64,000 bases of DNA from Candidatus Zixiibacteriota bacterium (lineage in GTDB: Bacteria > Zixibacteria > MSB-5A5 > GN15 > FEB-12). This document shows positions 52,626-60,548 of this stretch, piece by piece. The stretch is from contig DAOSXA010000001.1 of NCBI GenBank assembly GCA_035380245.1, forward strand, positions 62,001-126,000, given 5' to 3'. Numbering within the stretch: the stretch's first letter is position 1; the number at the start of each line of letters is the position of its first letter. Position numbers and translations under genes: made by a program. The notes beneath the pieces are model-generated. The model made no database searches. It was given only the letters and a program-made list of their open reading frames with translations, and was not told the DNA's origin.

Positions 52626-54506
52626 GTGAATCATTCAATGAAAATAGCAGTCATCAGCGCCGTTATTCTGCTCCTTGGAGGCTGCGCTATGTGGTCCGGC
52701 AGTATCAACAAGATGCTCCCCTCAAGAAATCGTCCGGGGGAAGTCAGATTCAAAAGCGAACCTATCGCACCGGATCAATTCGATGCACTGGCTGCCGAAC
52801 TGAAGAAAACCTACGGCGAGAGTTTCCCCCACATTCAGAGGTTCAAGGAAGCCGGGATCTCTTCTTACGAAGGTCCTGCGACCTGCCTGACCTGTCACAA
52901 GGATATCCAATATGATGATCTTAAAACAGGCGAAACAAAAACCGTCAATTTGATGGACAACGTCACCTCGTCGGCTCATTACACCTTCTATACCTCGCAC
53001 CATCCCAACGTTTACGGTTTTAACGGTAAGAAAGCCGACAACTTCCGCATGGGCAAAATTAATCGCCCCTGTCCCAAACCCGGATCGTTCGCCATGACCG
53101 CCTGGGCCGCACCGGTCGTCCTCAAGAACGGCGACACCCTTTCCGAGGGTTGCGGCCAGTGTCACATCGGTGGTCAACCAACCGCTCCATTGGGTGAGAT
53201 GATGCCCGGCTATCACACCGGTAACGATGAAAAGAACGCTATTGACTGCCTGATCTGTCACTCGGTCGCTTACGACATGAACCGCAAGCAGGTGGTTCCG
53301 GACAGCAAAGGCCGCTATTACTGGGATCAGGATCGCTCCATACGAGCCGCGGTAGCGGTTACTCGGCCCAACTCCGCTTCCTGTTTACGTTGCCATCAGC
53401 ACAATTTGGGTGGAGACATCTATGTTGACGAGAACAATCCGGAGTATTTCGAGAGCCTCATGAACAAAGGCCACGAACGTCCGCGTATCGCTCACCCCGG
53501 CTCCAAGCGCGGTACGCCGTTCGCCCCGGATTGGGATGTCCACGCCGCTGCCGGGGTTAACTGCATCGACTGCCATCGCACCGAAGGTCACTACATCGCC
53601 AAGGGCACCCACACTACGACTATGATGGCCAACGACCTGCCGGATTTCGAAGTTTCCTGCACCAACTGCCACGATGCCGATCCGCACCAGGGAAACGATG
53701 AATTGGCTGACTTCTACAACGCTCATACTGAATACATGGCCTGCCAGACCTGCCATATCCCAAGCCTGCATCCTGACAACGCCACCATGCGTGATTTCGC
53801 CACGCCGGAGTTCGAGGAACATCCCGGTATCTACGTCTACACCGACATCGAGAAAAAAACTGAGCCAGGCGAGGCGATTCGTTATGTCTGGTGGAACGGC
53901 GACGGAACCTTCCTCGGTAATCCGATCGGCGACAATCCCAACGGGCTCAATCTCTACCAATTTTATAATCCTACCCACGTCTGGCCTGAATTCAAGGATT
54001 TCGATTACGACGCCTGGTACGAAGAGACCATGCGACCGATCGCCCAAAAGGGCCGCCCGAGCAAGATATATCCGATGAAGGTTTTCAACGGCCGCCAGCA
54101 CATCGACCTGCAGAACATCACCCCGTTCGGCGGCATGTATCTGCCTTACAATCTGCCCACCTACTACGTCACCGGCAATCCCGACTCGGCCGCCATGGTC
54201 GAGATGGCCCATCCGATGATGAAGAAAATGTACGGCTGGATGTTCAAGGTCTACATGATGCGCAAGTTCATGGCCTTCATGGATGCCGATGACTGGAACG
54301 GCTGCGCCTACGACGATGCCGCTCACAACCGCAAGGTCGAGCCGCGTTGGATTCCGCAGGATGCCTCTCTTGAGATCAGCCATGCGATCCGTCGTGAAGG
54401 CGCCCTTACCTGCAACAACTGCCATTCTCAGAACGGCGTCATGGATTTCAAAGCCCTCGGCTACGATGACGCCACCGTAAAGGACTTGCAGGAACCGAGA
54501 ATGTAA
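52626..54506 (+). CDS. Octaheme c-type cytochrome lipoprotein, tetrathionate-reductase-like
   Basis: This is a 626-residue exported lipoprotein: MNHSMKIAVISAVILLLGGC with Cys20 lipidated. It has eight CxxCH haem motifs: CLTCH, CGQCH, CLICH, CLRCH, CIDCH, CTNCH, CQTCH and CNNCH. The order and context (NCIDCHRTEGHYIAKGTHTTTMMANDLPDFEVSCTNCHDADPH; MACQTCHIPSLH) resemble the octaheme tetrathionate reductase family. Those enzymes have one CxxCK active-site motif, whereas all eight here are CxxCH. It may therefore be an electron carrier or terminal reductase of a different substrate. AGGAGG precedes the GTG start. A FadL-like barrel gene follows after 36 bases. Confidence 0.88.
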   Translation: MNHSMKIAVISAVILLLGGCAMWSGSINKMLPSRNRPGEVRFKSEPIAPDQFDALAAELKKTYGESFPHIQRFKEAGISSYEGPATCLTCHKDIQYDDLKTGETKTVNLMDNVTSSAHYTFYTSHHPNVYGFNGKKADNFRMGKINRPCPKPGSFAMTAWAAPVVLKNGDTLSEGCGQCHIGGQPTAPLGEMMPGYHTGNDEKNAIDCLICHSVAYDMNRKQVVPDSKGRYYWDQDRSIRAAVAVTRPNSASCLRCHQHNLGGDIYVDENNPEYFESLMNKGHERPRIAHPGSKRGTPFAPDWDVHAAAGVNCIDCHRTEGHYIAKGTHTTTMMANDLPDFEVSCTNCHDADPHQGNDELADFYNAHTEYMACQTCHIPSLHPDNATMRDFATPEFEEHPGIYVYTDIEKKTEPGEAIRYVWWNGDGTFLGNPIGDNPNGLNLYQFYNPTHVWPEFKDFDYDAWYEETMRPIAQKGRPSKIYPMKVFNGRQHIDLQNITPFGGMYLPYNLPTYYVTGNPDSAAMVEMAHPMMKKMYGWMFKVYMMRKFMAFMDADDWNGCAYDDAAHNRKVEPRWIPQDASLEISHAIRREGALTCNNCHSQNGVMDFKALGYDDATVKDLQEPRM

Positions 54507-54542
54507 CGGACAAGAATGAGAATATCCTGAGGAGATAATAAG

Positions 54543-55820
54543 TTGAAACGATCTACTTATAAAACCACTCTGACAATGCTGTTGGTCATCCTGGCCGGTC
54601 TCTTATTCAACGCCGAGGTTCAGGCCACCAACGGCTATTTCAGCCACGGCTACAGTGTCCAGTCCAAAGGGATGGCGGGTGCGGGCGTCGCCTATCCGCA
54701 GAGCGCTCTGGCCGCAGCCTCCAATCCGGCCGGCATGGTTTACATGGGAAACCGCTTTGATCTCGTCGTCGGTCTTTTCAATCCGGTCCGCGAATACACT
54801 ATCACCGGCAATCCCTCCGGCAACGAAGGGACCTTCGGCCTCACCCCGGGTACGGTCGAATCCGGCTCCAAGGCGTTCGTCATCCCGGCTTTCGGTATGA
54901 ACCGCATGATCAACGACAAATGCGCCATCGGTCTCTCCATCTACGGCAACGGCGGCATGAACACCAACTACCCGACGTCTACGTACCACCTCGGCAGCGG
55001 CAACACCGGTGTCAACCTCATGCAGCTCTTCATTGCCGCTACCGTCTCCCGCTATCTGAACAAGAATCACAGCCTCGGCGTGACCGGCATTTTCGGTTAC
55101 CAAACGTTCAAGGCCGAAGGCCTCAGTGCGTTCGAATACTTCTCCTCCAACCCACCCAAGTTGACCAACAAAGACACCAATAACAGCAGCGGCTTCGGAG
55201 CTCGGTTCGGTTATCTCGGAACATTCGGAGGTCGTTTTCGCATCGGAGCAAGCTACCAAACCAAAATTAGGATGAGCGAGTTCAACGAATACGCCGGTCT
55301 GTTTGCCGAACAGGGTGATTTCGATGTCCCCGCCAACTGGACCGTCGGTATTTCGTACGACGCTTCCAAATATCTCACGCTGGCCGCCGATGTCCAGACC
55401 ATTATGTACTCCGACGTCAACGCGGTTGGTAATCCGATGGTTCCTTCGGCGTTTTACCAGGGTATTCTTCTCGGCGACGACGACGGCGCCGGCTTCGGCT
55501 GGGAAGACATGACCATTTTCAAATTCGGTCTTTCCTGGGAAGGCCTCGCCGATATGCCCTTGCGCTTCGGCTATTCCTACGGTGAGCAGCCGATCCCGGA
55601 AAGCGAAATGATGTTCAACATCCTCGCTCCCGGCGTCATCGAGCAACACCTCACCTTCGGCCTTACCCGCAAACTCTGTAAGGGACGTGAAGTCAGTCTG
55701 GCTATAACTCACGCCCTCTCCAACTCCGTCACCGGTCCTAATACGATGGAAGTTGAGGATCAGCAGGAGATCGAACTCAAGATGCACCAATGGGAGTTCG
55801 TGTTGGGCTTCGCCTTCTAG
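54543..55820 (+). CDS. OmpP1/FadL-family outer-membrane transporter
   Basis: This is a 425-residue exported barrel protein. After the signal peptide it has the FadL N-terminal hatch pattern (ATNGYFSHGYSVQSKGMAGAGVAYPQSALAAASNPAGMVYMGNRFD) and barrel strands ending in WEFVLGFAF. FadL-family proteins admit hydrophobic compounds. TTG 54543 with GAGGAGA upstream is the likely start. It is co-transcribed with the octaheme cytochrome, so the pair may handle a hydrophobic or sulphur substrate at the cell surface (inference). Confidence 0.88.
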   Translation: MKRSTYKTTLTMLLVILAGLLFNAEVQATNGYFSHGYSVQSKGMAGAGVAYPQSALAAASNPAGMVYMGNRFDLVVGLFNPVREYTITGNPSGNEGTFGLTPGTVESGSKAFVIPAFGMNRMINDKCAIGLSIYGNGGMNTNYPTSTYHLGSGNTGVNLMQLFIAATVSRYLNKNHSLGVTGIFGYQTFKAEGLSAFEYFSSNPPKLTNKDTNNSSGFGARFGYLGTFGGRFRIGASYQTKIRMSEFNEYAGLFAEQGDFDVPANWTVGISYDASKYLTLAADVQTIMYSDVNAVGNPMVPSAFYQGILLGDDDGAGFGWEDMTIFKFGLSWEGLADMPLRFGYSYGEQPIPESEMMFNILAPGVIEQHLTFGLTRKLCKGREVSLAITHALSNSVTGPNTMEVEDQQEIELKMHQWEFVLGFAF

Positions 55821-55933
55821 GTTAATTCTGCAAGCACAGGTTCGATGACGGACCTATGCTTGAACAAAGCGACGGAACGAGAAGAAGTTTCGACAAACAT
55901 CCGCGATGGCAGGTATAGGGAAAACTTGCCCTG

Positions 55934-56260
55934 CTACTTCTTACGCGGCAAACGACAGGCCGGAACCTCACCTTCCTCATCGCCCGGCGCAGAGCTGTCG
56001 CGCGGCTTGAGACCGGTCGCCTCGGCCAAAATCGCTATTGCCTGATCGTCGGTCGGCTCCGGACCGTACTTAGCGATCTTGTTGGAATAGATTATCTCCC
56101 CGTCCAGAGTTATTTGAAGAATCCCCCCGCCGCCTTTGATGTATTCGGATTTAATTCCAAATGCTCGTTCGAACGCTGCCGCCAACCTGGCGGCTTTGGG
56201 CATGTAATTTCACTCAACGCAGTATTCAATAGCTACACGAAGCTTCTTGTTCTCGGGCAT
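55934..56260 (-). CDS. SelW/Rdx-family selenoprotein, UGA read through at codon 17
   Basis: This 108-residue thioredoxin-like-fold protein has the Rdx/SelW signature IEYCVE-[TGA]-NYMPKAARLAAAFERAFG. Cys14 and the TGA at 56212-56210 form a CxxU motif exactly where the family has CxxC or CxxU. The rest (YIKGGGGILQITLDGEIIYSNKIAKYGPEPTDDQAIAIL) is typical of the family. ATG 56260 has AGAAGG upstream. A perfect 6-bp hairpin with an AGGUU loop starts 16 bases after the TGA (SECIS). Calling the gene from the ATG at 56203 loses the redox centre. The family is linked to thiol redox and oxidative stress; the exact partner is unknown. Confidence 0.88.
56178..56194 (-). promoter_or_regulatory. Bacterial SECIS element of the SelW-like gene
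   Basis: On the mRNA, GCCGCC (56194-56189) pairs perfectly with GGCGGC (56183-56178) around the loop AGGUU. The loop GGU is at bases 23-25 after the UGA, within the distance range of bacterial SECIS elements, and its sequence resembles the E. coli fdhF loop (AGGUCU). Confidence 0.78.
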
Positions 56261-56461
56261 AAAAAGCAAACCTTCTTTTATCGTATATTTCCGTGGAACA
56301 TGATAACACCTGTATCGATTCGTATCAAGAACCAACAAGATCTATATGACAATCAAGAACTTGACACCCAGGTCGGTTATTCGCATAGTTGGCATGTTCC
56401 TTTCGGGCTGTTCTGTACATCCGAAAATAAATTGAACTCTTGTAATAAAAGGAGAAAAGAA

Positions 56462-57277
56462 GTGGAAGATTTACTGGGGCAAATGACCGATTACGTGAAA
56501 CTTTATGGACTTAAAGTCCTCATGGCGATTGTCATATTCATCGTCGGTCGTATCGTTGTCAGCATGCTGGTAGGAACGACCAAAAGACTGATGGCCAAGT
56601 CTCATACGGACGAAACCTTGTCGAAATTCCTGACCAGCCTGGTCCGCGCCATTTTGTTGACGATCCTCGTTATCGTCGTGCTCGGCCAACTCGGCGTTGA
56701 AACTACCTCGTTCGTGGCTATTCTCGGCGCTGCCGGTTTGGCTGTCGGTTTTGCTCTTCAGGGCTCTCTGGCTAATTTCGCCTCCGGCGTGATGTTGATT
56801 ATCTTCCATCCCTTCCGCGCGGGTGATTTCGTTGAGGCAGCCGGAACGGCCGGGGTGATTGAAGAGATCAGCATCTTCAGCACGGTTATGAAGACCGGTG
56901 ATAATAAAAAAGTTATTATCCCCAACGGAGCCATAACCGGTTCCACTATCACCAACTATTCCGCCAAAGAAACCCGCCGTATCGACATGGTGTTCGGTAT
57001 CGGTTATAACGATGATCTCAAAAAAGCCAAGCAGATTCTGGAGCGGATCCTCACCGAGGACAACCGTATCCTCCAGGATCCCGCACCGGTCGTGGCGGTT
57101 TCGGAACTAGCCGATTCTTCGGTCAATTTCATCGTCCGCCCCTGGGTTAACACTGCCGATTATTGGACTGTCTACTGGGATTTGACCGAAAAGGTTAAAC
57201 TAACCTTCGATCAGGAAGGAATCTCCATTCCATTCCCACAGCAGGATGTTCACGTCCATCAGATCACAGCCGCTTGA
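56462..57277 (+). CDS. mscS: Small-conductance mechanosensitive channel (MscS)
   Basis: This 271-residue inner-membrane channel has three helices: VLMAIVIFIVGRIVVSMLV, ILLTILVIVVLGQLGVE, and the glycine/alanine-rich pore helix FVAILGAAGLAVGFALQGSLANFASGVMLI. The cytoplasmic beta and alpha-beta domains follow (FRAGDFVEAAGTAGVIEEISIFSTVMKTGDNKKVIIPNG). It releases solutes on hypo-osmotic shock. GTG 56462 with AAAGGAG upstream is the start; the frame is open upstream but not protein-like. Confidence 0.93.
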   Translation: MEDLLGQMTDYVKLYGLKVLMAIVIFIVGRIVVSMLVGTTKRLMAKSHTDETLSKFLTSLVRAILLTILVIVVLGQLGVETTSFVAILGAAGLAVGFALQGSLANFASGVMLIIFHPFRAGDFVEAAGTAGVIEEISIFSTVMKTGDNKKVIIPNGAITGSTITNYSAKETRRIDMVFGIGYNDDLKKAKQILERILTEDNRILQDPAPVVAVSELADSSVNFIVRPWVNTADYWTVYWDLTEKVKLTFDQEGISIPFPQQDVHVHQITAA

Positions 57278-57294
57278 TTTCGCAGCAAATTAAT

Positions 57295-57325
57295 AAAGGG
57301 TGATCGCTTCATGCGGTCACCCTTT
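57295..57325. terminator. Bidirectional terminator
   Basis: AAAGGGTGAtCGC (57295-57307) pairs with GCGgTCACCCTTT (57313-57325). It lies between convergent mscS and the M56 peptidase gene and has T/A runs on both sides. Confidence 0.7.
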
Positions 57326-57349
57326 CTTGTCACTCGCTCTCCGTGTGCT

Positions 57350-58744
57350 CTAGTTCTCGGTCGAGTCAGCTTGGCCGTCCAGGACGAAATCGACTCGATA
57401 CGATATCCAGACCGCTACCGGTTTCCCGTCCTGAATCCCCGGTTTGAATTTGCACTCTTTCGCCGACACTAAAGCCGCTTTATCCAGCAGTTTATTCCCG
57501 GAGGTCTTTCCCAACTTCACCTCCAGGACATCGCCGTTCTTATCAACGAGCGATTGGACATAAACCGATCCCTCGATACCTTTTTCCTTGGCTTCCGGGG
57601 GATAGACCGGAGGTTGCATGACCACCATTTCCGGCATCTTCTCGACCGGCACGAACTCATCCGGCCCGGGCAGTTTTTCTTCATCGCCGCTCGAAGCTTC
57701 AATCGCACTTGCCGAAGAAATCTCGTTATTCTGTTCCACGACCGCCATTGGCTGGATCTGAATGGAAGCGGCCCCGACCGTAATGGCCGCCAACAACAGC
57801 ACCGCCGCGGTTAAAGCCCAGGGGCGCGCCGTCCGAACGGCGCCGTTCATTGACATAATTCGCATTAGTCTGCCCTCCAAAAGGGATTTGTTCAACAATG
57901 TCATACTTAGCGGCGTACGCATCCGGTTACGCGCCAACGCCGTCGCCATAATCAACAAGTGCCCGGCATAGTCGGAAGCCCGCCCGCCGAGTCGCATTAC
58001 ACTATCATCACAAGCTCGTTCAGCTTCGTTGCGGAAAAGGCGACGCACCAGCCAAACCAACGGATCAGGCCAATGCAACGCCGTGCTTATAGTCGCTATT
58101 ATGAGAAGTTTCTGATCGCCGCGAACGATATGATTGAACTCATGCATGAGCGTGATCTTGATTCGACCCGTTTCCCAATTCTCCGCATCAACCGGAAGAA
58201 CCACTAGCGGTCGCCTCCAGCCCCAGACAAACGGCACTGTCGTATCATCACTCATGACCATCTTCGGAACATTTCGGAGCCCGGCTCGCTCGGACAGCTC
58301 GGTCGCAACCGACATCACCCGCCGTGACACCTGCGTCCCGCGTTGTGCTATCCGACTGTTATACCGCATGCCCACCACCATCCGAATAAGCAACAACGTA
58401 CTTCCCGCCATCCATACAATCAGCACCATGAACGAAGCTATTGATTCAATCCCGTAAACCGGCTGACCACCTGCCGCCAAACGTGTTCCGGAAACCAAAA
58501 CAGCTCCGCCGTCAATCGCACGACTTACCATATCTCCAACGGAAAGACCTATGGAAGGCACAACCAAGTACAACAACGGCAACAACAACGAACCGATAAT
58601 GCCGGTCTGAATGAAAGCCCCTCGCAGTTTCGGTGAACAACGCCGCGTCAATAAGTAGGCGGTAACTGCTGTAATCAGAACCAGACCGATCCTGATCTCA
58701 AGCCCCACTACAGCTTGAATTATATCCGCTGGAAATGATGTCAC
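57350..58744 (-). CDS. BlaR1-like M56 metallopeptidase with TonB-type C-terminal domain
   Basis: This 464-residue inner-membrane protein has four N-terminal helices. The gluzincin site is HEFNH (LMHEFNHIVRGDQ) with the downstream Glu in EAERACDD. A fifth helix (PWALTAAVLLLAAITVGA) follows. Instead of a penicillin-binding sensor, the C-terminus is a TonB_C-like domain (MVVQPPVYPPEAKEKGIEGSVYVQSLVDKNGDVLEVKLGKTSGNKLLDKAALVSAKECKFKP). The usual role is cleavage of the partner BlaI-type repressor after a signal. It is GTG-started and lies two bases after the BlaI gene. Confidence 0.88.
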   Translation of the reverse strand: MTSFPADIIQAVVGLEIRIGLVLITAVTAYLLTRRCSPKLRGAFIQTGIIGSLLLPLLYLVVPSIGLSVGDMVSRAIDGGAVLVSGTRLAAGGQPVYGIESIASFMVLIVWMAGSTLLLIRMVVGMRYNSRIAQRGTQVSRRVMSVATELSERAGLRNVPKMVMSDDTTVPFVWGWRRPLVVLPVDAENWETGRIKITLMHEFNHIVRGDQKLLIIATISTALHWPDPLVWLVRRLFRNEAERACDDSVMRLGGRASDYAGHLLIMATALARNRMRTPLSMTLLNKSLLEGRLMRIMSMNGAVRTARPWALTAAVLLLAAITVGAASIQIQPMAVVEQNNEISSASAIEASSGDEEKLPGPDEFVPVEKMPEMVVMQPPVYPPEAKEKGIEGSVYVQSLVDKNGDVLEVKLGKTSGNKLLDKAALVSAKECKFKPGIQDGKPVAVWISYRVDFVLDGQADSTEN

Positions 58745-58746
58745 AG

Positions 58747-59136
58747 CTATTTACCCTCCTTCCGCGCCTGCTCGATTAGCCGGGACAACCGTTCCAAATC
58801 GTGGTCAGACAAATCTGATTGTGAAGGATCCACCAGCGCTGCCACCAACTGTTCCGCTGAATTGTCAAAGAAAGTTTTCATGACATGCTTCAATGCACTC
58901 TTGCTGGCTCGTTCCCGTTGCACCGTGGCGGAATAGACATACTTGCGTCCCTCCTTACGATGCCTCAGATATCCTTTATCCTGAAGAATCCCCACCAGCG
59001 CCCGCACAGCGCTGTAGCTGGGGGGATCGGTAAGGCTTTCGAGAATATCCGAGACCGATACCTCCTGCAGGCGGAAGACAACATCCATGATTTGTCGTTC
59101 CCGGCGGCTGAGATCTGATAGTTTTTTCTGAGCCAA
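58747..59136 (-). CDS. BlaI/MecI/CopY-family repressor
   Basis: This 129-residue winged-helix protein starts AQKKLSDLSRRERQIMDVVFRLQEVSVSDILESLTDPPSYSAVRALVGILQDKGYLRHRKEGRKYVYSA, the standard BlaI/MecI layout. It is the repressor partner of the M56 peptidase. TTG 59136 is chosen because GGAC lies just upstream and family members begin at this point. Upstream ATGs in frame would place the operator dyad (59161-59176) inside the gene. Confidence 0.85.
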   Translation of the reverse strand: MAQKKLSDLSRRERQIMDVVFRLQEVSVSDILESLTDPPSYSAVRALVGILQDKGYLRHRKEGRKYVYSATVQRERASKSALKHVMKTFFDNSAEQLVAALVDPSQSDLSDHDLERLSRLIEQARKEGK

Positions 59137-59160
59137 ACACACCGTCCTTAATTTGAGTAT

Positions 59161-59237
59161 TGCTAAATTTTTAGCATCTATCATTAGAGACGGATAAACC
59201 GGTCGATTTGTCAAGCGCAAATGCTAAAAAATCTGCA
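59161..59237. promoter_or_regulatory. Operator dyads of the BlaI-type repressor
   Basis: TGCTAAATTTTTAGCA (59161-59176) is a perfect 7-2-7 dyad 24 bases before the repressor start. TGCTAAAAAATCTGCA (59222-59237) is a second, weaker copy 61 bases upstream, flanked by AAATGC/GCATTT symmetry. Confidence 0.6.
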
Positions 59238-59467
59238 TTTATTTTCTTTGATTTTTACAGCGATAGCGGGACTGGTAGCGTATCCCCTTAAGTGACACCC
59301 ATTTAACTTGGGCGACCGCGTCTCATGGCCGGGGCTGCAGGGCTCCCGGTCTACGGGGGAGGGATTGTTGATACGTTGGACGCGGCGTATCCGAGGAATC
59401 AGCCATACCGACTCGTCGATGCTATGCGTCAGAGCGTGATGATTGAACGCTCTGCGTTCTTCCTCAA
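59238..59467. other. Intergenic region with no recognised gene
   Basis: This region contains AGAGCG/CGCTCT dyad sequence near 59432-59452. A long minus-strand frame here (59211-59585) is not protein-like. I see no RNA gene. Confidence 0.35.
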
Positions 59468-59542
59468 TCACTTCAGGAAGTAATAAATAACACCGATCAG
59501 GCAGCCAGTCGGCACCATAATCTGTCCCAATAGATAGATCAC
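59468..59542 (-). CDS. Very small membrane protein (24 residues)
   Basis: GTG 59542 overlaps the stop of the preceding small gene (GTGA). The product IYLLGQIMVPTGCLIGVIYYFLK is a single hydrophobic helix. GGGGAG lies just upstream. Small accessory subunits of membrane complexes have this size, but no partner gene is adjacent. Confidence 0.4.
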   Translation of the reverse strand: MIYLLGQIMVPTGCLIGVIYYFLK

Positions 59543-59691
59543 ACGCTCCCCCGACGCCGCTCAGTCTCAATCTCAACCGGATCATCGGTCGCCGACGCAG
59601 GTTTTCCCGCCTCTTTCTTCCAGGCTCCTACCGACATCGCTATAAAACCGGATAGAACAAGCACCAGTTGAAGCAGTATAAGAGCTTTCAT
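59539..59691 (-). CDS. Small single-helix membrane protein (50 residues)
   Basis: A strong GGGAGG ribosome binding site eight bases before ATG 59691 leads a frame starting with a membrane helix (KALILLQLVLVLSGFIAMSVGAW) and ending in a charged tail (ATDDPVEIETERRRGSV). The helix, polar tail and ribosome binding site together make a real gene likely. It has no recognised family and is co-translated with the 24-residue frame that follows. Confidence 0.55.
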   Translation of the reverse strand: MKALILLQLVLVLSGFIAMSVGAWKKEAGKPASATDDPVEIETERRRGSV

Positions 59692-59793
59692 ATTAAAACC
59701 TCCCGTTTACAAGGAATGCCTGTCGTAAATCCCCTTACTAGTTAGCAGGAATATATAACTGTCCCCCGCATAGACTAATAATAAACTCGACCA

Positions 59794-60540
59794 TCACCTC
59801 GGCCTCATCGTCAGCAATTCCATCTGCGCCAACGCCGCCGTCACAGCCGTCTCTACTCGCAGGATCGAACGGCTCAACCGATATCGGACAAATCCCAGCG
59901 ATTCCATCAGCTCCGTCTCAAACGGCACCCAGCCTCCCTCCGGTCCAATCGCAAGGATTACCCGCGAGGATTGCTCGAATACCTTATCCAATGTCTCAGC
60001 CGCTTCCGGGTCCGGCAAGAGTCTCAATGCTCGTTCACGGCCGGAGTCCAGCGTCGGTAAAACATCTTCCATAAACGGCCGAAATCGTTCGTGCACCGCA
60101 ACCTCAGGCAATTTGGTACGTTTTCCCTGAGCCAGACCCTCCAATATGTATGACATAAAATTCTGCTCTGCGATCAGCGGTGACTGATAGAAACTTCGTT
60201 CTACTCGGTTGGCTCGAATGAAATCACACCGTTCTACCCCCATAGTTGCTATTGTCTGAAGCACCTTTTTGACCGTTTGCGGTCGCGGCAGGGCGCAAAT
60301 AAGATGAATGGCAACCGGATCAGCCGATGGCTCCCTCAGGCCGCCGATCTCCACCTCTATTACAACACCGTCATCCGACAATATCCGAGCTTTTCCGATC
60401 GGTCCGTTCAGAAGTCCGGCCTCGAACTCATCACCGACTTTTAGCTTAAGAATGGACCTGATATGCTCCGCTCGATGATCCCCCAGGACATATCGTCGTT
60501 CATCGGTTTGATCTGTATTTATCAGAATTACGAGATTCAT
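59794..60540 (-). CDS. rsmE: 16S rRNA (uracil-1498-N3)-methyltransferase RsmE
   Basis: This 248-residue SPOUT methyltransferase has the N-terminal PUA-like part (RRYVLGDHRAEHIRSILKLKVGDEFEAGLLNG) and the C-terminal knot (VILAIGPEGGWVPFETELMESLGFVRYRLSRSILRVETAVTAAL), both typical of RsmE. It methylates U1498 of 16S rRNA. ATG 60540 is used; GTG 60552, overlapping the exporter stop (GTGA), would add four residues and is also plausible. Confidence 0.93.
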   Translation of the reverse strand: MNLVILINTDQTDERRYVLGDHRAEHIRSILKLKVGDEFEAGLLNGPIGKARILSDDGVVIEVEIGGLREPSADPVAIHLICALPRPQTVKKVLQTIATMGVERCDFIRANRVERSFYQSPLIAEQNFMSYILEGLAQGKRTKLPEVAVHERFRPFMEDVLPTLDSGRERALRLLPDPEAAETLDKVFEQSSRVILAIGPEGGWVPFETELMESLGFVRYRLSRSILRVETAVTAALAQMELLTMRPR

Positions 60541-60548
60541 ACTCAAGA

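Noticed and set aside
53385..55790. Long minus-strand ORFs opposite the cytochrome and FadL genes
   Set aside because: The sense frames have eight haem motifs and FadL features; the antisense frames have none.
59211..59585. 124-codon minus-strand ORF upstream of the BlaI gene
   Set aside because: Not protein-like and overlaps the better supported tiny genes and BlaI operator.
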